Assembly: GCA_963777625.1 (NCBI GenBank) | Contig: CAVZRO010000037.1 | Location: 1-64,000 of the forward strand | Direction of reading: 5' to 3' | Length of the DNA stretch: 64,000 bases | From: DATDIC01 sp963777625 | Lineage (GTDB): Bacteria; Pseudomonadota; Alphaproteobacteria; Acetobacterales; Acetobacteraceae | In this document: positions 43,139 through 52,617 of the stretch, piece by piece | How the letters are laid out: every line of letters starts with the position of its first letter | Position numbering within the stretch: position 1 is the stretch's first letter | The notes under the pieces: model-generated | What the model was told of the DNA's origin: nothing | Database searches by the model: none | The model's input: only the letters and a program-made list of their open reading frames with translations | Program-made: the position numbers and the translations under genes

Positions 43139-43709
43139 ATGCCCGAAAAGAAACCGCAAAACCGCCGCCTTGGCTATGCCCGCGTCAGCACCTACGGGCA
43201 GACGCTTGAGGCGCAGCTTGACCAGCTACGCGCGGCTGGCTGCGACCCAAATTTACCGCGAGAAGGTGACGGGCGCGCGGGCCGACCGGCGCGAACTGCT
43301 GAAGCTTTTGAAAACCATCGGCCCCGGCGACGTGGTGACGGTGACGCGCATCGACCGGCTGGCCCGCTCAACCTTCGACTTGTTCGCCATCGTCAAGCAG
43401 ATCGTGGACGCCAAGGCGCAATTCCGGTCACTGGCGGAGCCGTGGGCGGACACCGCCACCAGCACCGGGCGGCTGATGATTGGCGTTCTCGGCGGGCTGG
43501 CGGACGTAGAGCGCGATCTTATCCGCACCCGCACGGCGGAAGGGCGCAACCGTGCGAAGGCGCGCGGGCAGCACATGGGCCGACCGCCGAAACTCACCCC
43601 GCAGCAGCAGAAAGAAGCACGGCGGCGGCGGGCGGAGGGCGCAACGCTCAAGGAACTGGCGAAGAGCTACAACGTGGGCCGGGCGACGATTTCAAGGCTG
43701 GCAGTATGA
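43139..43709 (+). pseudogene. Serine recombinase (resolvase/invertase), one frameshift
   Basis: The first 35 residues (RRLGYARVSTYGQTLEAQLDQL, with the catalytic serine in ARVST) and the remainder (YREKVTGARADRRELLKLL, VTRIDRLARSTFDLF, TSTGRLMIGVLGGLADVERDLIRTRT, and a C-terminal helix-turn-helix with GMGRPPKLTP-like linker) are offset by one base near 43249 (GACCCAAAT). Restored, it is a ~190-residue Tn3-resolvase/Pin-type enzyme. It probably marks a past mobile element. Confidence 0.82.
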
Positions 43710-44086
43710 TGTTGGTGCGCCGGGTAGGCTGGCTGCTGCTTAAATGCGCTTTTGCCACAGGAGTAGCAGCATCCGTAGCGGGAGGCAGTTTCGCAGGAAA
43801 CGTCACCCTGGGTATGTATCTCAGCCAACGACAGGAACCGGCGTTAGGCCAAAACCTCACGTGGCTAGATGGCGTTTATTATGGGCTTCTCACCGCCAGT
43901 ATAGACTTGTCTTTGGACGGCAAGCTGCCTTTGTTCTGTCCACCTGAAAAAATGACGGTGACCACGCCCCAAATAGTGGACATCGTTGACCGCAATATTG
44001 CGAGGAACAGGGGACGGCTTCATTCGGATTGGCCTATGGGCACGATCTTGCTTGGGGCGCTGAAAGAGGTCTTCCCTTGTCACTGA
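43706..44086 (+). CDS. Rap1a/Tai-like small exported protein
   Basis: This 126-residue protein starts by ATG overlap with the recombinase stop. An N-terminal signal (VRRVGWLLLKCAFATGVAASVAGG) is followed by a Rap1a/Tai-like domain: YYGLLTASIDLSLDG, FCPPEKMTVTTPQIVDIVDR and the ending GALKEVFPCH with the paired cysteines of that family. Some relatives are immunity proteins against type VI effectors, but no effector gene is present, so the role here is unknown. Confidence 0.6.
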   Translation: MMLVRRVGWLLLKCAFATGVAASVAGGSFAGNVTLGMYLSQRQEPALGQNLTWLDGVYYGLLTASIDLSLDGKLPLFCPPEKMTVTTPQIVDIVDRNIARNRGRLHSDWPMGTILLGALKEVFPCH

Positions 44087-44101
44087 ATGGAGTCCGACCG
44101 C

Positions 44102-44347
44102 ATGACACAAAATGAACGAGCCAAAGTGCTACTCGAAGAAGACGGCAAGGAGGCCCGCCTTGTCGGAACAATTCTCAGGTTTCACATTCAGCCGGTGGGA
44201 AAGACGGAAGGTAATATAGGCGACGGCGGCCCGTGGGTGAAGCTCGACTGGATTAACGATTATGGACAACCGAAAGTCACCTCAATCCGCGTTTCATCGA
44301 TGACAGACGTGGAACGCCTAAAAGGCTTGGGCTTCATCTCCGTCTAG
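44102..44347 (+). CDS. Hypothetical protein
   Basis: This 81-residue protein starts MTQNERAKVLLEEDGKEARLVGT. ATG 44102 is preferred over 44087 because GGAG lies 9 bp before it. The sequence has a beta-rich central part (LRFHIQPVGKTEGNIGDGGP, WVKLDWINDYGQPKVTSIRV) and no signal or membrane segment. It was not recognised. It follows the Rap1a-like gene after 15 bp and may share its transcript. Its A+T content is higher than that of the core genes nearby. Confidence 0.55.
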   Translation: MTQNERAKVLLEEDGKEARLVGTILRFHIQPVGKTEGNIGDGGPWVKLDWINDYGQPKVTSIRVSSMTDVERLKGLGFISV

Positions 44348-45003
44348 TCCGGGGCGCCTTCTTTCCATAAAGCCCGCTATCAAACATGCCGACAACCCTG
44401 GGCACCTTCGATCGAAAATCGCGTTTGGCCGGGCGCGACCGATTTGAACGCGTATACAAGGTCCTGAAGCTGCCGATGAGGAAAACGATGGAAATGGCAG
44501 CGGGCTGACCTATGCGGAAGCCGTGAACCGCTCGACCTGCCGTCCAAATTGCGCCGATCCGGTCGATCTCATTCTGCAACGCCCCAGGCTTCGCGATCAC
44601 CTCATGGCTGCAATCCGATGTGCCGCCATGATCGCCAGGAGCGTTGTGACGCCCGCCGAGGAATAGGTGCGCATCCCGGCGGCCCCTTCATGGACCAGCA
44701 ACGGCCCGCACGGCTCACGCGAGGCGGACAGAATCGCGTCAACGGCGCAAAGCTTGCGCATGGAGGACCCCTCGGAACCGTGGCGTCATCCGCCGCGCAC
44801 AAAATGTGAATGCGTCGCAACAGCAATCCCCAAGACCCCGTCCGCTCCGGGCCTTTACAGATTTTATCGATACAAAAATCCCTTCGATCCAGGAGTTTGC
44901 GCACCTCGGGGACAACCGCCGCCGCCCCCTCGGTTGACAGACCCACCCCACTCCCCTACCCACCGCCCTCCATTTCCGCCCGCAACCAGAGCCGCTCACC
45001 GCC
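44348..45003. other. Intergenic region without recognisable gene
   Basis: A 41-codon frame at 44382-44507 (MPTTLGTFDRKSRLAGRDRF) and several frames after 44549 lack family signals or good ribosome sites. The region may contain relics at the edge of the accessory segment. The rpmJ promoter should be near its right end, but no convincing -35/-10 pair was found. Confidence 0.4.
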
Positions 45004-45129
45004 ATGAGAATTCGCAACAGCCTTCGATCCGCCAAGGTCCGCGACAAGAACTGTCGCGTGGTCCGCCGGCGCGGGCGCGTCTATGTCATCAACAAGAAGA
45101 ACCCGCGCATGAAGGCCCGCCAGGGCTGA
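45004..45129 (+). CDS. rpmJ: 50S ribosomal protein L36
   Basis: This 41-residue protein, MRIRNSLRSAKVRDKNCRVV then RRRGRVYVINKKNPRMKARQG, is the alphaproteobacterial L36 type. It is a basic protein at the large-subunit peptidyl-transferase region. Only one cysteine is present, so the four-ligand zinc site of the C+ form is absent. It is a stand-alone gene, not part of the spc ribosomal operon, as is usual for this type. Confidence 0.9.
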   Translation: MRIRNSLRSAKVRDKNCRVVRRRGRVYVINKKNPRMKARQG

Positions 45130-45221
45130 CGCGGCCGCGACCCTCCCGTCGGCGCCCCGCCCGACGGTTGCCGGACCATCCCAGCGTCGCCATGTTCGCT
45201 CCTGCCCGCGGGAGGTGCGCG

Positions 45222-46650
45222 ATGATCCGTCTGCCCGATCCCAAGCCGGACGTGCTCGCCCGCAAGGACGCCATCGTCGCCGGCCTGCACGCACTCCTCC
45301 CCGGTGAATCGGTCATCTCCGAACCGATCAGCGTGCGGCCGTACGAAACCGACGGCCTGCCCGCCTACCGGCAACCCCCCATGGCCGTGGCATTGCCCAG
45401 CTCCACGGAACAGGTCGCCGCGGTGATGCGCTTCTGTCACGAAAATGGCGTGCGCGTGGTCCCCCGTGGCGCCGGCACCTCGCTTATCCGGCGGCGCCCT
45501 GCCGCTGGCCGACGCCGTCGTGCTCGGCCTCATGCGCCTGAACCGCATCCTGGAGATCGATTACCGCGATCGCTTCGCCGTGGTGCAGGCGGGCGTCACC
45601 AATATCGGGATCACCCAGGCGGTGGCTGAGCATGGGTTTTTCTACGCCCCCGATCCCTCCAGCCAGCTTGCCTGCATGATCGGCGGCAACGTCAGTATGA
45701 ACTCGGGCGGCGCGCATTGCCTGAAATACGGCGTGACCGCCAATAACCTGCTTGGATTGAAGATCGTCACCGTCACCGGCGAGATCCTCCAGATCGGCGG
45801 CGCCCACCTCGATGCCGCGGGCTACGACTGGCTCGGCCTGCTCACCGGCAGCGAGGGCCAGCTTGCCGTTGTCACTGAAGTCACCGTGCGCATCCTGCGC
45901 GCGCCGGAAGGTGCCCGCGCCATGCTGGCGGCATTCCGCTCCAACGAGATCGCCGGCGCCTGCGTGAGTGATATCATTTCATCCGGTATCATTCCGGTTG
46001 CACTTGAATTCATGGACCGCCCGGCAATTCACGCCTGCGAGGCGTTCGCGCACGCCGGCTACCCGCTCGATGCCGAGGCCATGCTGATCATCGAGGTCGA
46101 AGGCAGCCAGGTGGAGCAGGACAACCTGCTGGCCCGCATCCGCGCCATCTGCGAGCGTCACGACCCGATCAGCCTGAAAGTATCGCAATCCCCGGAAGAA
46201 TCGCTGGCGATCTGGAAGGGCCGCAAGGGCGCCTTCGGTGCCGTCGGCCGCATCAGCCCGGACTATCTCTGCATGGACGGCGTCATCCCCACCAGCCGCC
46301 TGCCCGACGTGCTGCGCCGCATCGGCGAGATGTCGGACGAGTACGGCCTGAAAGTCGCCAACATCTTCCACGCCGGCGACGGCAACCTGCACCCGCTGAT
46401 CATGTTCGACGCCAATGACCCCGACAGCATGCACAAGGCCGAAACCTTCGGCGCCGACATCCTGAAGCTCTGCGTCGAAGTGGGCGGCTGCCTCACCGGC
46501 GAGCACGGTGTCGGCGTCGAGAAGCGCGATCTGATGCCCGTCCAGTTCACCCCCACGGAACTCGACCAGCAGCGGCGCATCAAAACCGCGTTCGATCCTG
46601 ACTGGTTGCTGAACCCGCACAAGGTATTTCCACTGGTTCCGGCCGCCTGA
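45222..46650 (+). pseudogene. FAD-linked oxidase, GlcD-type, with one frameshift
   Basis: The start MIRLPDPKPDVLARKDAIVAG follows GGAGG by 7 bp. The FAD-binding part (VALPSSTEQVAAVMRFCHEN, VRVVPRGAGTSL) is broken by one extra base near 45487. The next frame continues SGGALPLADAVVLGLMRLNRI, GGNVSMNSGGAHCLKYGVT, GLLTGSEGQLAVVTEV and the C-terminal FHAGDGNLHPLIMFD, GGCLTGEHGVGVEKRD. Restored it is a ~475-residue glycolate/D-lactate oxidase GlcD-like flavoprotein. No glcE or glcF follows; bamD does. Confidence 0.82.
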
Positions 46651-46739
46651 CCCCACCCTTCCGCTTGCCGGCGGGCAGGGTAGGGGGCCCTGAAGCGCGA
46701 CCTTTTCCAGCGCGGCCGCGGATTGGTATAAGGCCCGCC

Positions 46740-47612
46740 ATGGAGCAGAATTCGATGACCGCGCGGTTGCCCCGTTGCGCACCCGCCCGCTGGGCTGTGC
46801 TGGCGCTTGCATTGCCGCTGCTGGCCGGCTGTGGCGGCGGTTCGCACCCCGCGTCGGCCACGGCGGACGCGCAGCCCCAACCCGTGGAGCAGTTGTACAA
46901 TAACGGCCTCGACGCCCTGAATGGACAGCGGTACCAGACCGCCGAGGGCCAGTTCAATCTGGTCGAGCAGGACTATCCCTATTCCGCCTGGGCCGCCAAG
47001 GCGCAGCTCATGCAAGGCTATTCGCAATATCTGCAGAACCATTACACGGAGGCCATCGGCACGCTGGAGCGCTATATTCAGCTTCATCCGGTCAGTGCCG
47101 ATACACCCTACGCTTACTACCTGCGGGCGCTCTGCTATTACGAGCAGATCGAGGACGTGCAGCGCGACCAGCAGACCACGTCAAAAGCCATGGCCGCGCT
47201 TCAGCAGGTGGTGGACCGCTACCCCGACACCGCCTACGCGCGTGACGCGCGGCTGAAGATCGATCTCGCGCGTGACCACCTGGCCGGGCACGAAATGTCG
47301 ATCGGCCGGTGGTATGAGAACCAGCACCTGTATGAAGCGGCGATCGGCCGGTTCCAGCGGGTGGTCGCCGACTTCCAGACCACCAACCACGTGCCGGAGG
47401 CGCTGCACCGGCTGGTGGAGATCTATCTGCGGCTCGGGATGCGCGACGCCGCGCTGCACACCGCGGCGGTGCTCGGCTACAACTATCCGGGCAGTCCCTG
47501 GTACGCCGATACCTATGCCGACCTCTATAATGTCGGCCTGATGAAGGGGATGCCGCGGCCGACGGGCGCCGGTCACGGCTTGTTCTCCCGCGCGTGGAAC
47601 GCCGTTTTCTGA
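46740..47612 (+). CDS. bamD: Outer-membrane assembly lipoprotein BamD
   Basis: This 290-residue lipoprotein has a signal sequence ending in the lipobox LLAGC. TPR-like helices follow (LYNNGLDALNGQRYQTAEGQ, KAQLMQGYSQYLQNHYTEAI, YYLRALCYYEQIEDVQRDQQ, RYPDTAYARDARLKIDLARD). It is the periplasm-facing partner of BamA in inserting beta-barrel proteins. ATG 46740 is used; 46755 is an alternative. A TATAAG at 46727 sits so close that the message may be nearly leaderless. It lies 13 bp upstream of recN, a conserved alphaproteobacterial order. Confidence 0.92.
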   Translation: MEQNSMTARLPRCAPARWAVLALALPLLAGCGGGSHPASATADAQPQPVEQLYNNGLDALNGQRYQTAEGQFNLVEQDYPYSAWAAKAQLMQGYSQYLQNHYTEAIGTLERYIQLHPVSADTPYAYYLRALCYYEQIEDVQRDQQTTSKAMAALQQVVDRYPDTAYARDARLKIDLARDHLAGHEMSIGRWYENQHLYEAAIGRFQRVVADFQTTNHVPEALHRLVEIYLRLGMRDAALHTAAVLGYNYPGSPWYADTYADLYNVGLMKGMPRPTGAGHGLFSRAWNAVF

Positions 47613-47625
47613 GCCCGCGCGCGGC

Positions 47626-49314
47626 ATGCTGACCGCGCTGGCGATCCGCGACGTCGTGCTGATCGAACGGCTGGAACTCGGGTTCGGCCGCGGCCTGACC
47701 GTGCTGACCGGTGAAACCGGCGCCGGCAAGTCGATCCTGCTGGACAGCCTCGGCCTCGCGCTGGGCGGCCGCGCGGAGGCGGGGCTGGTGCGCCCGGGCG
47801 CCGAGCAGGCCAGCGTGACCGCGTGCTTCACACTCGCGCCCCGCCATCCGGTCCAGGAATTGCTCGCCGAGCAGGGGATCGAGCCGGAAGACGAGGTCGT
47901 GCTGCGCCGTGTGCTCTCCCGCGACGGGCGCTCTCGCGGGTTCATCAACGACCAGCCGGTCAGCGTGTCGCTGCTGCGCCGCGCGGGTGCTTTGCTGGTG
48001 GAGGTGCAGGGCCAGCACGAGCAGATCGGGCTGGCGGACCCCTCGGGCCATGCCCGGCTGCTGGACGCGTTCGGGGTGGCGCCGGATTTGCGCGCGCACG
48101 TCGCCGCCGCCTGGGAGTGCTGGCGGGACGGCGTGGCGGCGCTCGACGCCGCACGCACCGCGATCGCCACCGCCGAGCGCGACGAGGAGTGGCTGCGCCA
48201 CGCGGTCGACGAACTGTCCCGTCTCGCTCCCGGGCCGGCGGAAGAGGAGCAACTCGCCGCCGAACGCCAGCGCCTGCAGCAGAACGAACGCCGCGGTGAG
48301 GCCATCGCCGCCGCCATCGCCGAGCTGACGCCGCGTGATCGGCGCGCCGGCGGCCCGGCTGCCGCCTTGCGCGCCGCGTCGCGGGCGCTGCAACGGCTGA
48401 TCCCGCCCGGCCAGCCGGACGCCGTCAACCCAGCCGCGCCGGCGCTCGCGGCACTGGAACGCGCCGAGGAGGCGCTGGCGGAAGCCGAGACATTGCTCAC
48501 GCGTCTCGCCGCCGAGGCCGATGCCGATCCAAGGCTGCTCGAACAAGCCGAAGAGCGGCTGTTCGCCCTGCGCGCCGCCGCCCGCAAGCATCGTGTCAGC
48601 GTGCCGGATTTGCCGGCACTGCTGGACCAGGTCAGCGCCCGCCTCGCGGCGCTGCAAACCGGCGCCGCCGAACTCGTCGCCCTGGAGCAGAAAACCGGGC
48701 AGATGCGCCAAGCCTATATGCGCGGTGCCAGCGCCTTGTCGGAAGCGCGTCTGGCCACCGCGGCACGGCTCGATCGGGCGGTGGCCAGGGAACTCCCGCC
48801 GCTGCGGCTGAAAGCCCGGTTCCAGGCGGCGGTCGATCATCTGGACGAGCCGGATTGGGGACCGGCCGGGGCGGATGCCGTGCGGTTCCTGATCGCAACC
48901 AACCCCGGGCAGGAGCCTGGGCCGTTGGCCCGCATAGCCTCCGGCGGGGAGTTGTCGCGGCTGATGCTGGCATTGAAAGTGGTGCTGGCAAGCGGGTCGC
49001 CGGTACCCACGCTGGTGTTCGACGAGGTCGATGCGGGCATCGGCGGTGCCACCGCGGCGGCGGTCGGCGACCGGCTGGCGCGGGTGGCCGAGCGCGTGCA
49101 GGTGCTCGTGGTCACCCACAGCCCGCAGGTGGCAGCGCGCGGAACCGCGCACCTGCTCGTGGCCAAGCAGGCCGCGCGCGGCCGGGCGGCGACGCTGGTG
49201 GAGTCGCTGGACACGGTGTCGAGACGCGAGGAGATCGCCCGCATGCTGGCGGGTGAAACCATCACGGAGGCAGCGCGGGCCGCCGCCGACGATCTGCTGG
49301 GTCAGCCGGCGTGA
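47626..49314 (+). CDS. recN: DNA repair protein RecN
   Basis: This 562-residue SMC-like ATPase acts in double-strand-break repair. It has Walker A in VLTGETGAGKSILLDSL, a central coiled-coil region rich in Ala, Arg and Glu (~150-350), signature IASGGELSRLMLALK and Walker B VFDEVDAGIGG. The start at 47626 gives MLTALAIRDVVLIERLELGF, the standard N-terminus. Its stop overlaps the GTG start of ligA, so the two are coupled. Confidence 0.93.
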   Translation: MLTALAIRDVVLIERLELGFGRGLTVLTGETGAGKSILLDSLGLALGGRAEAGLVRPGAEQASVTACFTLAPRHPVQELLAEQGIEPEDEVVLRRVLSRDGRSRGFINDQPVSVSLLRRAGALLVEVQGQHEQIGLADPSGHARLLDAFGVAPDLRAHVAAAWECWRDGVAALDAARTAIATAERDEEWLRHAVDELSRLAPGPAEEEQLAAERQRLQQNERRGEAIAAAIAELTPRDRRAGGPAAALRAASRALQRLIPPGQPDAVNPAAPALAALERAEEALAEAETLLTRLAAEADADPRLLEQAEERLFALRAAARKHRVSVPDLPALLDQVSARLAALQTGAAELVALEQKTGQMRQAYMRGASALSEARLATAARLDRAVARELPPLRLKARFQAAVDHLDEPDWGPAGADAVRFLIATNPGQEPGPLARIASGGELSRLMLALKVVLASGSPVPTLVFDEVDAGIGGATAAAVGDRLARVAERVQVLVVTHSPQVAARGTAHLLVAKQAARGRAATLVESLDTVSRREEIARMLAGETITEAARAAADDLLGQPA

Positions 49315-51383
49315 CGAAGCCGGTCGAGACTCTGACGGCAGCCGCAGCGGAAACCGAATTGGCGGCGCTGGCAGCCGAGATCTCCCGTCACGACCGTGCC
49401 TATCATCAGCTCGACGCCCCGGAGATCAGCGACGCCGAGTACGACGCGCTGCGTCGGCGGAATGCGGCCCTGGAAGCACGCTTTCCTGAGCTGGTGCGGC
49501 CCGATTCACCGTCTCGTCGGGTGGGCGGGGCGCCGGAGGGTGGGTTTGCCAAGCTGCGTCACCGCGTGCCGATGCTGTCGCTGGACAATGCGTTCGATGC
49601 CGCCGAATTCGCCGAGTTCATCGCGCGGGCGCGGCGCTTCGTGGGGCTGGCGGCAGACGCTTCGCTGGCGCTGGTGGGCGAGCCGAAGATCGACGGGTTG
49701 TCGATCAATCTGACTTACCAGAACGGCCGTTTCGTTCGCGGTGCGACGCGCGGCGACGGAATGGAGGGCGAGGACGTCACCGCCAACCTGCGCACGATGG
49801 AGGCCATACCGGCCCGGCTGAAAGGCCACACGCCGGAGCTGATCGAGATTCGCGGCGAAGTGTTCATGACCAAGCCGGATTTCCTGGCGTTGAACGAGAC
49901 TCAGGCAGCGGCCGGACAGCGCCTGTTCGCCAATCCCCGCAACGCCGCGGCCGGCAGCTTGCGCCAGCTCGATGTCTCAATCACCGCCGGGCGCAAATTG
50001 TCGCTGTTCGCCTATGCGATGGGCGAGGCCAGCGAGCCGGTGGCGGAGACGCACTGGGCGTATCTGGAACGGCTGCGACACTGGGGGTTCATGGTCAATC
50101 CGCTGTCGCGGCATTTGGCCGATGCGGCGGAGGCCGCCGCGTTCCAGGCCGACATGGCGGATCAGCGCGCGAAACTGGACTATGACATCGACGGCGTGGT
50201 GTACAAGATCGACGCGCTGGCGTTGCAGCGGCGCCTGGGGTTTGCCGGCCGCGCGCCGCGCTGGGCGATTGCCTGGAAATTCCCCGCCGAGCAGGCGACC
50301 ACGGTGCTGAACGAGATCCGCATTCAGGTCGGGCGCACCGGCGCACTGACCCCCGTGGCCGAGCTGCAGCCGGTCAATGTCGGCGGCGTGCTGGTGAGCC
50401 GCGCCACCCTGCACAACGAGGATGAGATCGCCCGAAAGGATATCCGCGTCGGCGACACCGTCGTGATCCAACGGGCCGGCGACGTGATCCCGCAGATCCT
50501 TTCAGTGGTCCTGGAGCATCGGCCGAAGCACAGCAAACCATACGAGTTTCCCGCCACCTGCCCGGTGTGCGGCAGCCACGCGGTGCGCGCCCCGGGCGAG
50601 GCGGTGCGCCGCTGCACCGGCGGCCTGATCTGCCCGGCGCAGCGCGTCGAGCGGCTGATCCATTTCGTGTCGCGGCCCGCTTTCGACATCGACGGACTGG
50701 GCGAAAAGACGATCGCGGAGTTTTACGCCGAAGGCTGGTTGTCCAGCCCGGCTGATCTGTTCCGTCTGCCCGCCCGGGAGGCGGAGATTGCCGGCCGCGA
50801 CGGTTGGGGCGCGGTCTCGGCGCGCAACCTGGCGCGGGCGATCGTGGCACGGCGCCATATATCGCTGGCACGCTTCATCTATGCGCTGGGCATTCGCCGG
50901 ATCGGCGAGCGGAACGCGCAGCTTCTGGCGCGGCATTACGGTAGTTTCGCCAACTGGCGGGCGCAGATGCTGGCCGCGCGGACGGTGGGATCCGAGGCGC
51001 GGGAGGAACTCGGCAGCATCCTCGGCGTCGGGCCGGCCATCGCCGAGGAGCTGGTGGATTTCGTCGGTGAGCCGCGCAATCTCGCGACGCTGGATGAGCT
51101 GGCGGCGGAGCTGACGATCGAGGACGCGACGCCGGCGGAGGCGACCGCGACCGAGCTGGCGGGAAAGACCGTGGTGTTCACCGGCACGATGGAAACGATG
51201 ACGCGACCGGAAGCGAAGGCGCGCGCCGAGACGCTGGGTGCCAAGGTGACGGACAGCGTGTCGCGCAAGACGGATATCGTGGTTGTCGGCGCCGATGCCG
51301 GATCGAAGGCACGCAAGGCAACGGAGCTTGGGGTGCGCACGGTGAGTGAGACGGAGTGGCGGGTGCTGGCCGGGCTGGATTGA
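49311..51383 (+). CDS. ligA: NAD-dependent DNA ligase LigA
   Basis: This 690-residue protein uses a GTG start overlapping recN. The adenylation lysine is K126 in EPKIDGLSIN, followed by the NTase and OB domains (VGRTGALTPVAELQPVNVGG). The zinc finger has CPVCGSHAVRAPGEAVRRC...C, then helix-hairpin-helix repeats. A C-terminal BRCT domain (LAGKTVVFTGTMETMTRPEA to GVRTVSETEWRVLAGLD) is present. It seals nicks during replication and repair. All domains are present and in frame. Confidence 0.95.
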   Translation: MTKPVETLTAAAAETELAALAAEISRHDRAYHQLDAPEISDAEYDALRRRNAALEARFPELVRPDSPSRRVGGAPEGGFAKLRHRVPMLSLDNAFDAAEFAEFIARARRFVGLAADASLALVGEPKIDGLSINLTYQNGRFVRGATRGDGMEGEDVTANLRTMEAIPARLKGHTPELIEIRGEVFMTKPDFLALNETQAAAGQRLFANPRNAAAGSLRQLDVSITAGRKLSLFAYAMGEASEPVAETHWAYLERLRHWGFMVNPLSRHLADAAEAAAFQADMADQRAKLDYDIDGVVYKIDALALQRRLGFAGRAPRWAIAWKFPAEQATTVLNEIRIQVGRTGALTPVAELQPVNVGGVLVSRATLHNEDEIARKDIRVGDTVVIQRAGDVIPQILSVVLEHRPKHSKPYEFPATCPVCGSHAVRAPGEAVRRCTGGLICPAQRVERLIHFVSRPAFDIDGLGEKTIAEFYAEGWLSSPADLFRLPAREAEIAGRDGWGAVSARNLARAIVARRHISLARFIYALGIRRIGERNAQLLARHYGSFANWRAQMLAARTVGSEAREELGSILGVGPAIAEELVDFVGEPRNLATLDELAAELTIEDATPAEATATELAGKTVVFTGTMETMTRPEAKARAETLGAKVTDSVSRKTDIVVVGADAGSKARKATELGVRTVSETEWRVLAGLD

Positions 51384-51409
51384 TTGGCGGCCTTCGCCCG
51401 GCGACCCTC

Positions 51410-51480
51410 AACCGGCGCGCTAATAGCGCGCCGACCCCCGATCAAGTCGGGGGCAGGCTCTCGCCCGCGAAGCGGGCGCC
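51410..51480. repeat. GC-rich hairpins downstream of ligA
   Basis: GGCGCGC-TAATA-GCGCGCC and CCCCCGATCAAGTCGGGGG form two consecutive stem-loops, followed by CGCCCGCGAAGCGGGCG. None has a T-run. They could stop or stabilise the bamD-recN-ligA transcript. Confidence 0.5.
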
Positions 51481-51481
51481 G

Positions 51482-51787
51482 GAGCTCTGGTACGAAGCAC
51501 TCCCAGCACCCGAAGCACACCGCATTCTTCAGCGGCTGGAATTTCATGACACACCCAAGCACGCCAGTAGGCTGAATAGGGTGGAGATCGAGATCGGCGT
51601 GCTGCGCGGCCAGTGTCTGGACCGGCGCGTCGGTGATCCAGCCGTCCTCAACACCCAAGTTGCGGCATGGCAGCGCCAGCGCAACGCATCGGGCGCGGGC
51701 ATCAAATGGAAGTTCACGACGCAGAAAGCCCGCCAGAAGCTCGCCCGAGCCTATCCAGATGCCGCCAAAGAGTTGAAATCACTGTGA
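51482..51787 (+). pseudogene. IS630-family transposase, C-terminal relic
   Basis: The frame reads YEALPAPEAHRILQRLEFHD, then TPKHASRLNRVEIEIGVLRG and NASGAGIKWKFTTQKARQKL, the C-terminal end of an IS630-type DDE transposase with the catalytic glutamate in NRVEIEIG. The N-terminal two thirds and element ends are missing. It is a relic lying between ligA and a gap with nothing recognisable (51788-52194). Confidence 0.75.
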
Positions 51788-52194
51788 CGAGGTACCTAGC
51801 GCCTGGAACGCACCATTCAAGCACAACATTCCCTACTTCTCCTCGGCTATCTGCCAACGACAATTCGCCGACCATACTTTTTACATAGGCAGCAAGCAGC
51901 GAGGGCGCAGATCTGTATACGATATGGATTCCTGCGAAGCTCGCGGCCGTGAGTAATAGAAAGTCCAGCCTTTCTGATGTACCGGCGGCTCACCATCGAA
52001 GCCTGACCTATCTGTGCCAGGGCGTTTTGATCCGGATCACTTTAACAACAGGTTGGCGCAGAATGCAGTCTGAATCTTTGAGGTGAACGGATCCGGCAGC
52101 GTCGGCGCCCGGCCGACGCTGCCCGCAGGTTGGCAGCTCCCCCGCCGAGGCAGCAACATAGCTCGTCCCCGCACAACGACGTAAACTCCGCTTT
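51788..52194. other. Intergenic region without recognisable gene
   Basis: No frame here has both a ribosome site and recognisable protein features on either strand. The base composition is less GC-rich at 51800-52080, which may reflect foreign or relic DNA. Confidence 0.4.
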
Positions 52195-52608
52195 ATGCAA
52201 CCACCCCTGACCGGCGGATGCCAGTGCGGCGCCGTGCGTTACGCCTGCGACGGAGCGCCTCTCAGCCTCTATGTCTGCCATTGCCGGGAATGTCGCCGCC
52301 AGTCCGCATCAGCGTTCGGCATCTCCGTCGTCGTGCCGCGCGCGGCGTTTCGCCTCACCCGAGGCGCCCCGACGAGCTGGGTGCGCGACACCGACAGCGG
52401 CCGTCGCCTGCGGTGCCATTTCTGCCCCACCTGCGGCGCGCGCCTGTGGCACGAAGCGGACGGCGCGCCCTCGGACACGCTCAGCATCAAGGGCGGCTCG
52501 CTGGATCAGCCGCCGGACCTGACCACGGCAATCCATGTGTGGGTTTCGCGCAAGCTGCCGGGCGTCATCATACCGAGGGGCGCACCGCAATTCGCCGAGG
52601 AAGACTAA
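52195..52608 (+). CDS. GFA-family (CENP-V/GFA domain) protein
   Basis: This 137-residue zinc-binding protein contains the GFA pattern GGCQCGAVRYAC, CHCRECRRQSASAF and FCPTCGARLW. Family members are annotated after glutathione-dependent formaldehyde-activating enzyme, but most have unproven activity. It is complete, with a start at 52195 that gives the conserved PLTGGCQCG opening. It converges with the CocE-like gene, whose end is 9 bp away. Confidence 0.88.
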   Translation: MQPPLTGGCQCGAVRYACDGAPLSLYVCHCRECRRQSASAFGISVVVPRAAFRLTRGAPTSWVRDTDSGRRLRCHFCPTCGARLWHEADGAPSDTLSIKGGSLDQPPDLTTAIHVWVSRKLPGVIIPRGAPQFAEED

Positions 52609-52617
52609 TTCCAGCCG

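Noticed and set aside
44382..44507. A 41-codon plus-strand frame (MPTTLGTFDRKSR...)
   Set aside because: It has no clear ribosome site or family match, so it is not supported as a gene.
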